Assembly: GCA_008802785.1 (NCBI GenBank)
Contig: VUYT01000005.1
Location: 186,001 to 250,000, forward strand
Direction of reading: 5' to 3'
Length of the DNA: 64,000 nt
Source of the DNA: Symmetrospora coprosmae
Taxonomy: Eukaryota > Basidiomycota > Cystobasidiomycetes > Symmetrosporaceae
Below are positions 30,699-41,661 of the stretch, one piece after another. Numbering within the stretch: position 1 is the stretch's first letter; the number at the start of each line of letters is the position of its first letter. Made by a program: the position numbers and the translations under genes. Under the pieces are notes generated by a model. It was not told the origin of the DNA and did no database searches. It saw only the letters and a list, made by a program, of their open reading frames with translations.

Positions 30699-31241
30699 AT
30701 CTGCGATAGACGTCGGGCGACAGAGCAGCTACACTGCAATGTCCTTGGTGAAGCGCGGTGAGCTATTAGCGGGCGCAGAATGGATATGGGATGCGAGTCC
30801 TACAGATACAGAAGAAAGCCTCCCCTGGCAAGCTCGCCGGGCTTATAGGAATGCAGTCCACTCCGCTCCCTTGCACGTGCGGCTGTGCCAATTGACTTCC
30901 TTTCATCGCTTGACGATCAAGGGAGGCTGTGGCCGATGCGGCGGTGAAAGGATACGTCAGCTGCTGAGGTGCTGGAATGAGTCGAGATCGTATGCAGTCA
31001 TCAGTCTGGGGAGGACGAGATGCCCGCAGCATCCTCCGGGCACAGCACGCAACGCTCCATCTCAACTACAACGCGCAAGGCTGTAGCGGCCCCTCTTGCT
31101 CAGGATGACCGTGGGTTGAGACCGGAGTAGCATGCCAAAATTCGGGTGATCTGGCTGCCGAACTACGGCCAGATGTCCAGACGCGTTGGATCTGGTACTT
31201 ATACATCAACGCAGCTGATGAGATCGTCTATTCATTGCGAT
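30699..31241. other. Upstream region of the 149-aa orphan; may hold an unplaced 5' exon
   Basis: About 540 bases between two minus-strand genes. Minus-strand frames here are short. One at 31065-30766 could supply coding sequence spliced to the acceptor at about 30,701, but I could not fix a donor. Confidence 0.35.
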
Positions 31242-32322
31242 TCACTTCTTCGCTTTCTGCCTCAGGGCGAGGTTGCAAATTGCCGTCGGAGCAGCCACTC
31301 GCTTTGCGGGTTTCTCCGACCCGCTGTCCGGGGTTACCTGTCGGCCCTTCGTCCGGCAAGCAGGACTGGATGTACGGATCGCGCGATTTGTATCGACTGT
31401 GGAAGGAGGGAACGGACTTCTACGTCTCTTCCGAGAAGCCGCTTCTGCGAGGGGCGGACTGGCAGACCCGCGGTGTCCGGTTAGAAACGCGGCTCCATAA
31501 GAGCTCGCCAGTCTTGCTGACCCTTGATTCTCCGTGAGGGTTGGCCTGCTCTCGCGGCTCGCCGCATCGCGTTGAGCTGGCTGCGCAGCCTGCGGATAGA
31601 TGGTCCTCGGTGACGGTATCCGCGGCGACTGTGTCTGTGGAGACGGACTACCAGAAGTACTCTTGTCTGCTCGTATCCGATTCCGACTGACGGGCGAGGA
31701 GCTACGACGGACGGACCGCCTTTGCGGCTCGGGAGAGCGAGGAGAACTGGGCTTGTGGAGCAAGACTGGCGGCGAAGGTGAGCGATGCTTCTCTGCAACA
31801 TCATCGGGCGCGTTGTCGCATCGAAAGATCTCTTTCATTAGGTTGGGGTTGATCTCGCTGATCAGGATTGGATGTGCGGGCAACTTGTCGAACTGTTCCT
31901 AACTGATCGCCCTGACGGCAGATGTCTTATAGTCTTGCTCCGGGAACGCAACTGGCCGCGAGGGGTCATGCCCAGGAGCAGCTGTGGAGAAGCCACCCCT
32001 GCCTGATGGGTAGAAGGTCCTCGCAGCCCTGGCGGGCCCTCCTGCGGAGTACGGGCGCGATCTAGAGCACCATCGTACGTAATAGTGGGTGAGCGAGACG
32101 AGCAGAGGAAGGCGTCTCGGGATCCATCGATGCAGGCGCGCAGATGCTCACCCTGTATTGGTTGAGTCGCTCTCGTAGCCATGCTTCCTGTATGTCCTGG
32201 TCTGCATATCGAGGTCGGCTTGAAGTGTCCGAATGAAGCGGGTGTAGAGTCAAGCTGGTCGCGCTCCCTTGCAGAATCATGGCGCCGGGCCGGCCTTGAG
32301 TGATTGCACCGCCACAACGCAT
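31242..32322 (-). CDS. Ser/Pro/Arg-rich orphan protein with an ordered N-terminal segment, 275 aa
   Basis: Two exons on minus: 32322-32152 and 31898-31242, joined in phase 0 by a 253-nt intron (donor GTGAGC, acceptor AGTTAG). Across the junction the chain reads as one amphipathic segment, DIQEAWLRERLNQYR followed by EQFDKLPAHPILISEINPNL and MKEIFRCDNAPDDVAEK. That continuity is the main support for the model. The remaining 170 residues are disordered, with many Ser-Pro, Arg-Ser and Ser-Arg pairs, a KRRRSPFPPS patch and a basic C-terminus. This composition is common in nuclear RNA- or chromatin-associated proteins, but no family is recognised. The start is the first of two in-frame ATGs (32322 and 32280). 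A small extra exon inside the long intron cannot be excluded. Confidence 0.6.
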
Positions 32323-32661
32323 ACCGAACCACCGTCAGCGCATGACGAATGAAATGCCGAGCAAGTCTTGATGCATGACGTGTATGACATCTGTGCAGTG
32401 TCTTGTTGTCACGCTGTCCGACATCATCGTCATCATCGAAATCGACATTTAGGCAGTCGTGGCTGTGACACTGACAGCCGAGGAATACTGCGGCCTATCC
32501 GGAGCTACGGCCGCTTCGAACCCTATTGCGAGAAGTGGATGCCGTCTGAAGCAGCCAACGTGATGCTAAATCTGTCAAGCGTTTCAGATGCAGCCGCACG
32601 TTCGACACGACAAGCAGACTACTAAGGCGCCCTCTACGCAACAAGGGAGCCTGTAGCGTGT
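32323..32661. other. Intergenic region, no gene seen
   Basis: About 340 bases between two minus-strand orphans, expected to contain the 3' UTR of one and the promoter of the other. Confidence 0.45.
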
Positions 32662-33270
32662 TCACTTGCGCCCCAGAGTGGCCTTGTTCATAGGTTTCTT
32701 GGCCGACGGTCCCGGTGCAGGTGCAGGTGACTGGGTCCTCCGAGAGGCGGAAGAATCCCTTCCTCGCTGGCCTGAACTTGCGGTTTCGGAAGGCGAAGGT
32801 GAGTGGCGACGCTTGCCAGTCGCACCACCACCGAGACCAGATGGAGGTGTTGTACCTCGAAGTCGACCCCGCGTCTTATCAGGAGACCCAGGTGCAACAG
32901 TGGGAGAGCCAGCGCGAGAATGTATCCGGGACCCATGCGGGGATGATGGCGAGACCGATCTGCTGGAGATGACGCGACCTCCGCCACTAGGGCCCTCGCT
33001 TTCGTCGGTAGTCTGACCATATAGCAGCTGCAACTGCCGGAGATACTGATCTCTGCCGGCATCGGCCTCAGCTTGACTTTTGTACCGAGGAGCCGATAGT
33101 GCAGCCGAAATGGTATCCGAGCCAGCAGCTCTGTGAAAGCGATGCGTACAGTTTTGACTGCCATCAGGAGAGCTCTCTCGGGCAGTGCACGCAGACCGCG
33201 ATTCTCACCCTCGCTCTGGCGTTATGGACTTTCGAGTAGATGTCCAGCCCCTCGGAGGACTGGGCGTCAT
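32662..33270 (-). CDS. Short Ser/Pro/Arg-rich orphan protein, 176 aa
   Basis: Two exons on minus: 33270-33209 and 33130-32662 (donor GTGAGA, acceptor TTTCACAG, phase 2). The spliced protein starts MTPSPPRGWTSTRKSITPER and then runs through a helix-forming stretch (RYKSQAEADAGRDQYLRQL, then QLLYGQTTDES) that spans residues about 34-62. The rest is disordered, dense in Ser-Pro, Arg-Ser, Gly and Pro, and ends KKPMNKATLGRK. No family is recognised. The frame can be extended upstream of the chosen ATG to 33414 without another clear start. The gene resembles its two downstream neighbours in size, composition and two-exon layout, though I see no direct sequence repeat between them. Confidence 0.6.
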
Positions 33271-33872
33271 GCTGCTGGAAGGCTGAAGATTGGATAAAGC
33301 GCAGGGCGTGGGGCGAGAAAAAACGGATAGCAGATTGGTTTGAGCGGAGGAGAGCAGCGAGTGTGGAATCGGTATGTCTTTATAGTCTTTTCCGTGGCGA
33401 AGGGGGCTCGGCACGCTCCGGGTTGCCCAGCGCTCCGGGTTGCCCAGCGTATTCGAGGGAGCGCACTGCCACGACGCGACTCTGGCAGACGGTTGAACGG
33501 AGCGTAACAGCTGCAGCGTGGGAAGTCTTTGGCTCGCTGTCAGGCAGAAGTCAGCTGAGAGGGCAAGCAGGCGACCATGGTGCTGTCAGTAGGGGCGAGC
33601 AGCTGCAGCGGTGTGTAGCGGCGGCAGGCGGCATAGGAGGCAGCGAGCGAGCAGTGGGTGGAGCGCCGGGGTGCACAGACGAGGGTCGCGAATCCTTCGA
33701 CGTCGCTCTGGCTTTCCGCAGCTCTAATGATCAGTCGTGTCAACCGGATGGGAGTAGCGCTGAGCTGCACGAGGCAATCGCGGAGCCGTCTGTCAGAGGA
33801 GCGTGGCGGGATCGTGCGTACACGAAAACACCCTGGGACAGCAGCGAATGATGACAACATTGATCACGACGA
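33271..33872. other. Intergenic region of 0.6 kb with a 17-nt tandem duplication
   Basis: This lies between the 3' end of UTP13 (-) and the 176-aa orphan (-). No supported gene; one plus-strand frame of 203 codons crosses it but looks random (Ser/Arg/Glu-rich, no motif). Confidence 0.45.
33414..33447. repeat. 17-nt perfect tandem duplication
   Basis: The 17-base unit at 33414-33430 is repeated exactly at 33431-33447, upstream of the 176-aa orphan and in non-coding sequence. Two identical copies suggest a recent slippage event. Confidence 0.9.
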
Positions 33873-36860
33873 CTACCTCCCTACAGTCTCGCCGTCTACA
33901 TCCATGCCATTTGTCCCAGGCTCAGTGACGTACTCGTCCATCTGCGCGAGGACAAAGTCCAAGAACGCCGACTCCTGCTCCAACCGGTCTGCACGGGCGT
34001 AGTGGCGCTCCGTGTACGGCATGAGCGCCTCGAGGATGTCCCCGATGCCCGCGGACACGCTCTTGCTGCCCTTGGCATCGCGGTAAGCGACCTCGAGGCC
34101 GGTCGCGCCTGGCGCGGCAGCGAGGATCTGCGCGGCCGAGTGTGTCCTGAACAGCGAATGCAGCACCGCCTGCGCGACATCTGAGTCCCTCGAGCGCGCG
34201 TTCCAGTCCCGCACGTACTCGAGAAGGCGGAAGACATCCCCAGGCGCGAGCGACTCGAGCACGCCTGCCAGCATGCTTGACCACTCATCAGTGTCGTCTC
34301 CCAGGATGCTCTGCAGCAGCCCGAGGAGACGCCGTGGCTGGTCCATGCTCAGTGCGAGCAAGAAGGCGTTGCGGTAGTCCTTGGCGTCGACGTAGTTGGC
34401 CAGATCCTGCACGCGCAGGATCGTCTCCTCCTCGAGCGCAATGGCCTCTTCTTGCTCCTGCTCCGTCACATCGTTCCAGAAGCTGATGACAGAGTCGGCA
34501 CCGCCCGACACGAGCATAGAGGCGTCGCTGTTGGCTGCTAGTGCCCAGATCTTGTCCTCGTGGTTGTCGAGCGTCGCAACGTCCTCCTCGTCCTTGATGT
34601 TCCATATCTTGACGAGGCCATCGGACCCGCACGAGGCGAGCTGGTTGCCAGCCGGCAGATAATCAATCCGCAAGACTGTATTGGTGTGCCCTTCGAAGGT
34701 CTGCCGTTGATGGGACGATGTCAGCTATCCGCTGGCCCTGCCATGCATGCAGCAGGCGTGATGCAGCCCACCTTCAGACAGGTAAAGTCGTTGATGCTCC
34801 ACAACTTGATGGTCCGATCTCCCGATGCAGTCGCGAGCACCTGATCAGCAGGGCTGAACTTGACGCTCCAGACACCACGCTTGTGGCCCTTGAAGATGCC
34901 CAGCGGCACAACCTTCGCTTCAGGCGCTGTGCGAGCTTTGGTCGGCGCTGAATACTCGATCGCAAACAGCTTTGCCGTCCGGTCCTGCGAGCCCGTCGCC
35001 AAGAGCTTGTCGTTCGGTGAGATATCGAGCGAGTTGATCTCCTTGTCGTGCACCTTGAGCGTCGCGAGCGCTTTCGCTTTCACCGGCGCGCTGGGCGCTG
35101 CGTCGCCCGAGCCAGCCTCAAGCGATGCGATATCCCAGATCTTGACTGTCTTGTCCTGCGAGGCTGTCGCTGCGTATCCTCCCTCGCGCCGCGCGATCGT
35201 TACAGCCCCGATGCTGCCGAGATGCCCCTCGCACACTGCCACGCACTTCCAGCTGCTGTAGGCGCTCTCGTCTCCGTCATTCTCCTGCATACTGTCCGAG
35301 CCGGACGGCATCCATATCCGCGCGGTGCGGTCTTTGCTCCCACTCAACAAGACGTTTCCAGCCTTGTTGCGCGCCAAGCAGAGCACGACATCCGCGTGGC
35401 CTGGGAGGAGCGTCGTATTGAAGGTTTGCAAGTCGTACACCCGGATCAGGTCGCTGTTTGTCGCGACGGCCAGGTGTGTTTCCGGGCTTGAGGAAGAGGA
35501 AGGGGTCGAGGAAGAAGCAGAGTTGAGGTAGAGGAGATCGATGACTTCGTCGTTGAAGCCTACCATATGCCGGAATGGTCTTATCGTTGGCAGACGATGG
35601 AAGACGAGGTTTTGGTCGACATGCGCAGTGACCAGAGAGGTGGAGTTTGTGCTGCCATGAATGCACAAGCAGCGTCAATATCGCCAGCTGTAGCCTAGGC
35701 ACCGAACGTCACTCACGAAGTGTGCAAGATCTCGTGCGTGGCCGAACTGCTCGCCCCTTGGTCATCTTCCTCCGCTGTAGAATCGCCTGTCGTGATCCGC
35801 TGCCCGGTCTCGATGTCCCACAGCTTGACTGTCCCAGAGTCACCCGCAGTCCATAGCAGAGATTTGACGCCGCTGTCTGTCGCCTTTTGCTTGCCCTTCC
35901 TGCCCTTGTCGCCCGAGGTCGACGGCACTTCTACAATGCCAATTGCCTCCAGCGTCTCGAAGACCGGCGTGGTGCTCTTGAGCTCGCCGCTGGGCAGGTC
36001 CCAAACGTTGAAGACGCTGTCCCTTCCGCCGGACACGAGCGTCTTGCCGTCACCTGTGACTGCCAGCCCACGCACGACTGACGAGTGGCCATCGAGGACG
36101 AGCAGGCTCTTGCGCGTGTTGAGGGCCCACACGCGCACGCGGCAGTCGTCGCTGGCCGAGACCAGACGCGGCGGCCTCGTCTTTCGCCCTGTCGCGTTTG
36201 CCGTTGTGTCGACGTCGAAGAAGAGCGACGAGACGACGCCACCATGCCCGCGAAAGACGTGGGTGCAGTGGGCGTGCTTTGCGTCCCAGACTTTAACAAT
36301 GCCGTCGGCGGACCCCGTCGCAAAGAGCGAGCCGGTAGGATCCGACACGGCCACTGTGATGGGCGCATCGTGCGCTCTGGCGACGCTACGTGCGAGCGTG
36401 AAATCTTCTAGGGAGTAGAAGCGGAGGGCGAGCGAGCGGTGGGCGACGGCGAGGACGCCTGCGGACGTGGCATTCTCGCGGGAGAGGGCGAGGGTGGTGA
36501 CGACGGAGGTGTCCTGATGAGCGGGTACACGAGCACGATGGAGCATGTCTGTCAGCGCGTCGTCCTGCCTGATCACGAGATTTTGCGAGCCTGCATGGAG
36601 GACGTGGACTGACCCCCTTGAAGAGGTGGATGCGCTCCCCTGAAGCGACGTCTGTGCAGACCACCTCCTCGTTGAGTGTCGTGTAGATGCGCTGTCCATC
36701 CTCCGAGACGGCTATGCTGCCTCCGGTGTAGATTGGGGTGAAGCTCTTTGCGAGCTTGAAGCTGGGGGGCAGGATATGGGGAGAATCAGCTCGGACATGG
36801 AGCACAGCGCATGCATAGCCCATCACGGTAGACTGACGATGTTTTCAACCGCGTGCTCAT
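33873..36860 (-). CDS. UTP13: U3 snoRNP / SSU-processome WD40 protein Utp13 (TBL3-type), 891 aa
   Basis: Five exons on minus: 36860-36838 (23 nt), 36761-36614, 36513-35717, 35651-34772 and 34700-33873. Utp13 is part of the UTP-B subcomplex that chaperones early 18S pre-rRNA processing in the nucleolus. The chain holds two WD40 propellers. Clear repeats end in VKVWD, VRVWA, FNVWD, VKLWD, RIWMP, VKIWD, KLFA, IKLWS and VKIWN. The C-terminal Utp13 domain follows as a helical block of about 170 residues (LANYVDAKDYRNAFLLALSM, then RRLLGLLQSIL and ILEALMPYTERHYARADRLE). The first exon encodes MSTRLKT plus two bases. Joining it gives FKLAKSFTPIYTGG, the family's usual first strand. The length is normal. 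The gene is divergent from GlnRS with only 185 bp between start codons. Confidence 0.95.
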
Positions 36861-37045
36861 GGTTGTATCGCAATTGTAGGAGATGGTGAAGGGCTGAGTG
36901 CGACAAGCTGTCTGTGGCTCCTCCTCGTGCTGGGCTCGCTGTGGCCAACTTGTCCGACCGTCCTCCTCCTCAGTCTCGCATCCATCCATCCATCCGCATC
37001 AGCTGCAGCATCCACCCGTAATCGCAGTCACCATCCTCGCCAATC
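36861..37045. promoter_or_regulatory. Compact bidirectional promoter, UTP13 / GlnRS
   Basis: Only 185 bases separate the start codons of UTP13 (-) and GlnRS (+), so both core promoters and 5' UTRs must fit here. The right half is C/T-rich with short CATC repeats around 36,980-37,000. I saw no clear TATA box. Confidence 0.7.
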
Positions 37046-39966
37046 ATGCCCCCGAAAGCAGCCAAGGGCGACAGTTCGGCTGCCTCTCTACCCTCGGACA
37101 GCCCGCTGGTCGCCGCCTTCGTCGCCGCAGGACTCGCAAAGGCCAAAGCAGAGGCGACGGCAAAGAACAGCAAGCAGTCCGCTGCACTGGCAAAGATCGT
37201 CAACGATAACGATATCACAGATGCTGCAAAAAACCCAAAGCAGGGCAACCTCCTCATCCACCTCGTCACCGTCCAGGAACAGGCAGCAGCAGCGTCCTCG
37301 TCGGGCGCGTCAGAGGAAGGGACCTTGACCGAGGAACACGTCAACATCCTCGCAAAGGCCATTCACGATGGGAGACTGCAGAGTGCGGATCAGGTCAACG
37401 GTGGGTGTCTGCCTCTGTTAATCGAGAGCTTCGCGCATCCAGCTGATAGAGCCACGCGTGCCCAAAAGCTGGAGTCTCGCACCTTCGGTCAGGCGGCGAC
37501 AAGTCCGAAGAGGCCTTCAACAAGGCATCGGGAGTCGGTGAGGAGCACGCCATCATGACCCAGTACATGCGAAGACACGTCCAATCTGACGTGCTCCCCG
37601 CCCGTATTGTGTGGGCAGGAGTCACCGTCCCGCAGGAAACCATTACCTCGACCATTGCCAGCTACATGTCCGAGAACGCTGCCGCCCTCGCCGAATCCAC
37701 ATGGAACAGCCTGCCGAGCAGTATGACGGCCCTGAAGCTGACGGAAGAGCTGCGCTGGGCGAACCCGCTCGAGATCAAGCAGTCCATCGAGTCGGCCTTC
37801 ACGGCTGCCTTTGGGACAAAGGACGAGTTCAACAAGGCGAACAAGGCGAATGCCGCGGCTGCAAAAGCTGCCAAAGCCTCGGCTGGCAAAGGTGCCGACA
37901 GCAAAGGCAAGGGCCCCGCCGCAAAGGGCGACGCAGCTGCAGCAGTCGAGGACGTCACCTCGAGCACGTCCATGTTTGAAGCCGGCTTCCTGGACGCCCT
38001 GCACCCTGTCGGTGGGAACCCGCAGATCCACCCGCACCTGCGCGAGGAGCACATGCGCGCGACGGGCGGGCTCGTCCACACGCGCTTCCCGCCCGAACCG
38101 AACGGGTACCTCCACATCGGCCACTCGAAAGCCATTGCCATCAACTTTGGCTTTGCTCAATACCACAATGGCCACTGCTACCTCCGCTACGATGACACAA
38201 ACCCCGAGGCAGAGGAGCAGGTCTACATTGATTCGATCCTCGATATCATCCGCTGGCTTGGCTTTGAGCCATGGAAGATCACCTACTCGAGCGACCATTT
38301 CCAGAAGCTGTATGACCTCGCAGAGGAGCTGATCCGAAGGGGCAAGGCGTACATGTGCTACTGCACCGGTGGGTCTCGCTGGAATTTAGCCATCCAGTCT
38401 CGATGACTGACGGGTTGTACCGTGTCTCTATCTCTGTCCAGGCGAGGAGATCTCTGCCAACCGAGGAGGACCGGAACGCGGGCCAAGAGTAGCGTGTAAG
38501 CACCGCGACGCCGCCGTAGCAGAAAACTTGTCTGCTTTCCAGGACATGAAGGCCGGCAAGTTTGCGCCATCGGAAGCTGTCCTTCGGATGAAGCAGGATC
38601 TCGGGGACGGCAACCCGCAGATGTGGGATCTCGTTGCATACCGCACACTCAAGAAGCCGCATCACCGGACAGGGACAGATTGGTGCATCTACCCGACCTA
38701 CGACTTCACCCACTGCTTGTGCGATTCCTTCGAGAACATCACGTGAGTCGCCCCTATTTCTCCCGTTACTGGCACAGCGGGTCCGCTGAAGCTGCTTGTC
38801 ACCGTCATGACAGACACTCGCTGTGCACTGTCGAGTTTGTTCTCAGCAGACAGAGCTACGACTGGCTGTGCGATGCGCTCGAGGTTTACAAGCCTAGACA
38901 GTCCGAGTACGGCCGTCTGAAGCTGCAGGGAACGCTTCTGTCGAAGCGACGCATCATGAAAATTGTGCAGAGCGGAGTCGTTCAGGGCTGGGACGACCCT
39001 CGTTTGTACACGCTCATCGCCCAGCGCCGTCGAGGTGTCCCTCCCGGTGCTATCCTCTCCTTCGTCAACAGTCTGGGCGTCACGACGACCAACAGCACCA
39101 TCACGACGCACCGCTACGAGCAGACGATCCGCGCATACCTCGAGACGACCACGCCGCGCCTGATGCTTGTGCTCAAGCCGCTCAAGGTGACGCTCGTCAA
39201 TGTGCCGGACGGCTTTGAGGAGGAGATCTCCAAGCCGCTGCACTCCAAGGACGCCAGCTTCGGCAATAACGTGGTGTACCTCACCAAGCATGTCTACGTT
39301 GACCAGACAGACTTCAGGCAGGAGGACAGCAAGGACTTCTTCCGCCTCGCCCCGGGCAAGACGGTCGGTCTACTGTACTGCAAGTATCCCATTACCTGCA
39401 CGGACTTCAAGACGGACCCGGCGACGGGCGAGGTGACGGAGGTGATTGCGCGGTACGAAGGGTTCACGGACGCAGGCGAGGCAGTCACGACTGCCCCGGG
39501 CAAGGTCAAGACGTACATCCACTGGGTCGCCGAGCACGCTGCGTCGAGCTCGCCCGTCAAGGTGGACGAGACGCGCGTCTTCAAGCAGCTGTTCAAGTCG
39601 GACGACCCGGACTCGCTCAAGGGCGAAGAGCTCCTCGCAAACGTCGACCCGGACTCGCTCCAGGTCGTCAAGAGCGCCCTCATCGAGGTGGGCATCTGGG
39701 AGCTCGTCAAGCGCGTCAAGGACGCAGCGCGGTCTGGCCGGGCAGACAAGGAGCAGGATCAGCTCACTAGCGATCCCAAAGCGGCGCTGACGGGCGGCAA
39801 GACGGGCGGGAACGAGCGAGTCAGGTTCCAAGGACTGCGCACGGCGTACTTCTGCCTAGATTCGGATGCACGCGTCCCTGGGCTTACAGACAGCAGCAAG
39901 GGGGAAGAAGAGAGCAGGATTGTGCTGAATTGGATCGTCAGCTTGAAGGAGGACAAGACCAAGTAG
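37046..39966 (+). CDS. GLN4: Cytosolic glutaminyl-tRNA synthetase, 894 aa
   Basis: Four exons: 37046-37400, 37493-38368, 38442-38742 and 38814-39966. GlnRS charges tRNA-Gln (class I). An N-terminal appended domain of about 270 residues, typical of eukaryotic GlnRS and related to the GatB-type RNA-binding fold, is followed by a Lys/Ala-rich linker. The catalytic core opens at [18 protein letters not shown], with the HIGH motif, then [14 protein letters not shown] and [14 protein letters not shown]. Later blocks are [15 protein letters not shown] and LSKRRIM, the KMSKS-equivalent loop. The anticodon-binding beta-barrels follow ([19 protein letters not shown], then YEGFTDAGE). All three introns have donors of the GTGGGT/GTGAGT type and restore conserved text. 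The start is the ATG opening [11 protein letters not shown]. Confidence 0.97.
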
Positions 39967-40253
39967 GGATCCGCGGCGGTGCCCGGCTCAGCGGCAGGCG
40001 CGGCTATCTCAGAGGCAGGCCCCGAATAATCGCAAGCGGGAGATCAGACTACTCGTGCGTCTGTAACATAAGCAAATAAAGCTAGATGAGCGCTCAGTAA
40101 CTCCCATTTCTCGTGCTGTGAGTAGCGCCTTGTATGGGTCTGGGTCGCCGTACGCTGCACGTGACGGACTTCGCCTCTGGAGATTTTCTTCGAGACGCTC
40201 TGCCTGAATGTGGATGCGCCTGCTCTCACCCACATAAACATCTAATCAGCAGT

Positions 40254-41581
40254 ATGGCACCCTCATCAGTCTTCAAGGCAGCCGCATCTGCGTCGACCTC
40301 TGCACCCGCCCTCAATGGGGGAGCAGGCAACAAGAGGAAGCGGCCTGCGAAGGAGGTGCAGCCAGAGGACGAGGAGGACGACGAGGACGACGAGGAGGAG
40401 GAGGACAGCCTAGAGGACGACGATGACGAGGAGGAGGACAGCGAAGATGAGGAGGAGGACGAGGAGGAAGAGGAGGAAGACCTCGCTGAGATAGCCGCCA
40501 GCAACGGTAAAGGCAAGGGCAAAGGTCGCCTGCAGGAGGATGATGCCAGCGCTAGTGCAGATAAGATCTTCAAGCAAAAGACGTTGATCCTGTCGAGTCG
40601 AGGCATTACGCACAGGATGCGACACATGATGAAGGATCTCAGCAGTCTTCTGCCGCACTCAAAGACGGGTGAGCCTAGCTTCACCGGACTTCTCTAGAAT
40701 TCGCGTAGTGTGGCTGATTTTCTGTCGCTGTCATACAGACGCCAAGCTCGACACGAAGCACCAGCTCTCTCTGCTCAACGAGCTTGCGGACCTGTCCAAC
40801 TGCTCGTCGGCGCTCTTCTTCGAGGCGCGCAGGCACGCCGACCTCTACATGTGGACCTCTCTCACCCCGAACGGCCCTTCGGTCCGCTTCCACCTGCTCA
40901 ATGCGCACACGATGGACGAGCTCAAGATGACTGGGAACTGTCTCAAAGGGTCAAGACCCATTGTCGTGTTCGACAGCGCGTTCGACGAGACTGCTCACTT
41001 CCGCCTAATCAAGGAGGTCCTCATGCAGGCGCGTGTGGCTCCCTATACTGTCTTCGAGCGTACGCTTCTATGCTGACAGACATGCCCGAACCGGACAGAT
41101 CTTCGCTGTGCCCAAGACGGCCCGCCGCGCAAAGCCGTTCATCGACCACGTCACCTCGTTCAGCCTTACCGACGGCAAGGTCTGGTTCCGCAACTACCAG
41201 CTCGTACACGACAGCCCGCTGGACGTGACAAAGACCGGGGACGACGACACGCCGGAGGAGATTGCCAGAAAAGCGCTCAAGCTGAGCAAGAACGTCGAGG
41301 ATAACATGTCGCTGAACGAGATTGGCCCCCGCTTCGTCCTGACGCCCGTCAAGATCTTCGAGGGCAGCTTTGGCGGAGCCGTCGTCTGGCAGAACGAGGA
41401 TTTCCTCACGCCGCAGGCAAAGCAGCAGAATATGAAGGTTGCGAAAGCCGCAGAGTACCGCGCGAGGAAAGGGCAAGAATCGGAGACCAAGGGCAGGCGC
41501 GAGGTGCTCAACGCAAAGGAAATGCAGGAGCGCGAGACGAGCGGGCGGGCCGCTCTGGACAAGAGAAAGGTCTTTGCTTGA
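40254..41581 (+). CDS. BRX1: Ribosome biogenesis protein Brx1, 395 aa, with a GC-AG intron
   Basis: Three exons: 40254-40668, 40739-41028 and 41099-41581. Brx1 is a Brix-domain protein needed for 60S assembly in the nucleolus. Residues about 35-85 form a long Asp/Glu run following a KRKRPAK basic patch, a common nucleolar design. The Brix domain starts at KTLILSSRGITHRMRHMMKD and includes FFEARRHADLYMW, GPSVRFHLLNAHTMDELK, GSRPIVVFDSAFDE, KPFIDHVTSFSLTDGKVWFR and LNEIGPRFVLTPVKIFEGSF. Intron 2 (41029-41098, 70 nt) begins with GC rather than GT. Only this border joins LIKEVLMQ to IFAVPKTARR in frame and matches the Brx1 family; I found no GT donor nearby that does so. The remaining intron is canonical. 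The start follows from the first ATG in the open leader frame. Confidence 0.94.
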
Positions 41582-41661
41582 TTCATGCTGCTGTGCTGCG
41601 CTTGCTTGCTCTACGTATCCACTTGGCAGTCCGTTGTATCTCTCTGTGCCGAAAGCTGCTC

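Noticed and set aside
30436-31086. 216-codon plus-strand frame opposite the 149-aa orphan
   Set aside because: It overlaps the minus-strand frame completely and has no recognisable domain. The minus strand has a good acceptor directly before its ATG.
32440-32560. tRNA-like TTCGAACCC box near 32,520
   Set aside because: I could not fold an acceptor stem or anticodon arm around it by eye. A covariance-model tRNA scan would decide.
34288-34632. Long Arg-rich frames antisense to or within UTP13
   Set aside because: They are alternate-frame readings of a WD40 coding exon in GC-rich DNA.
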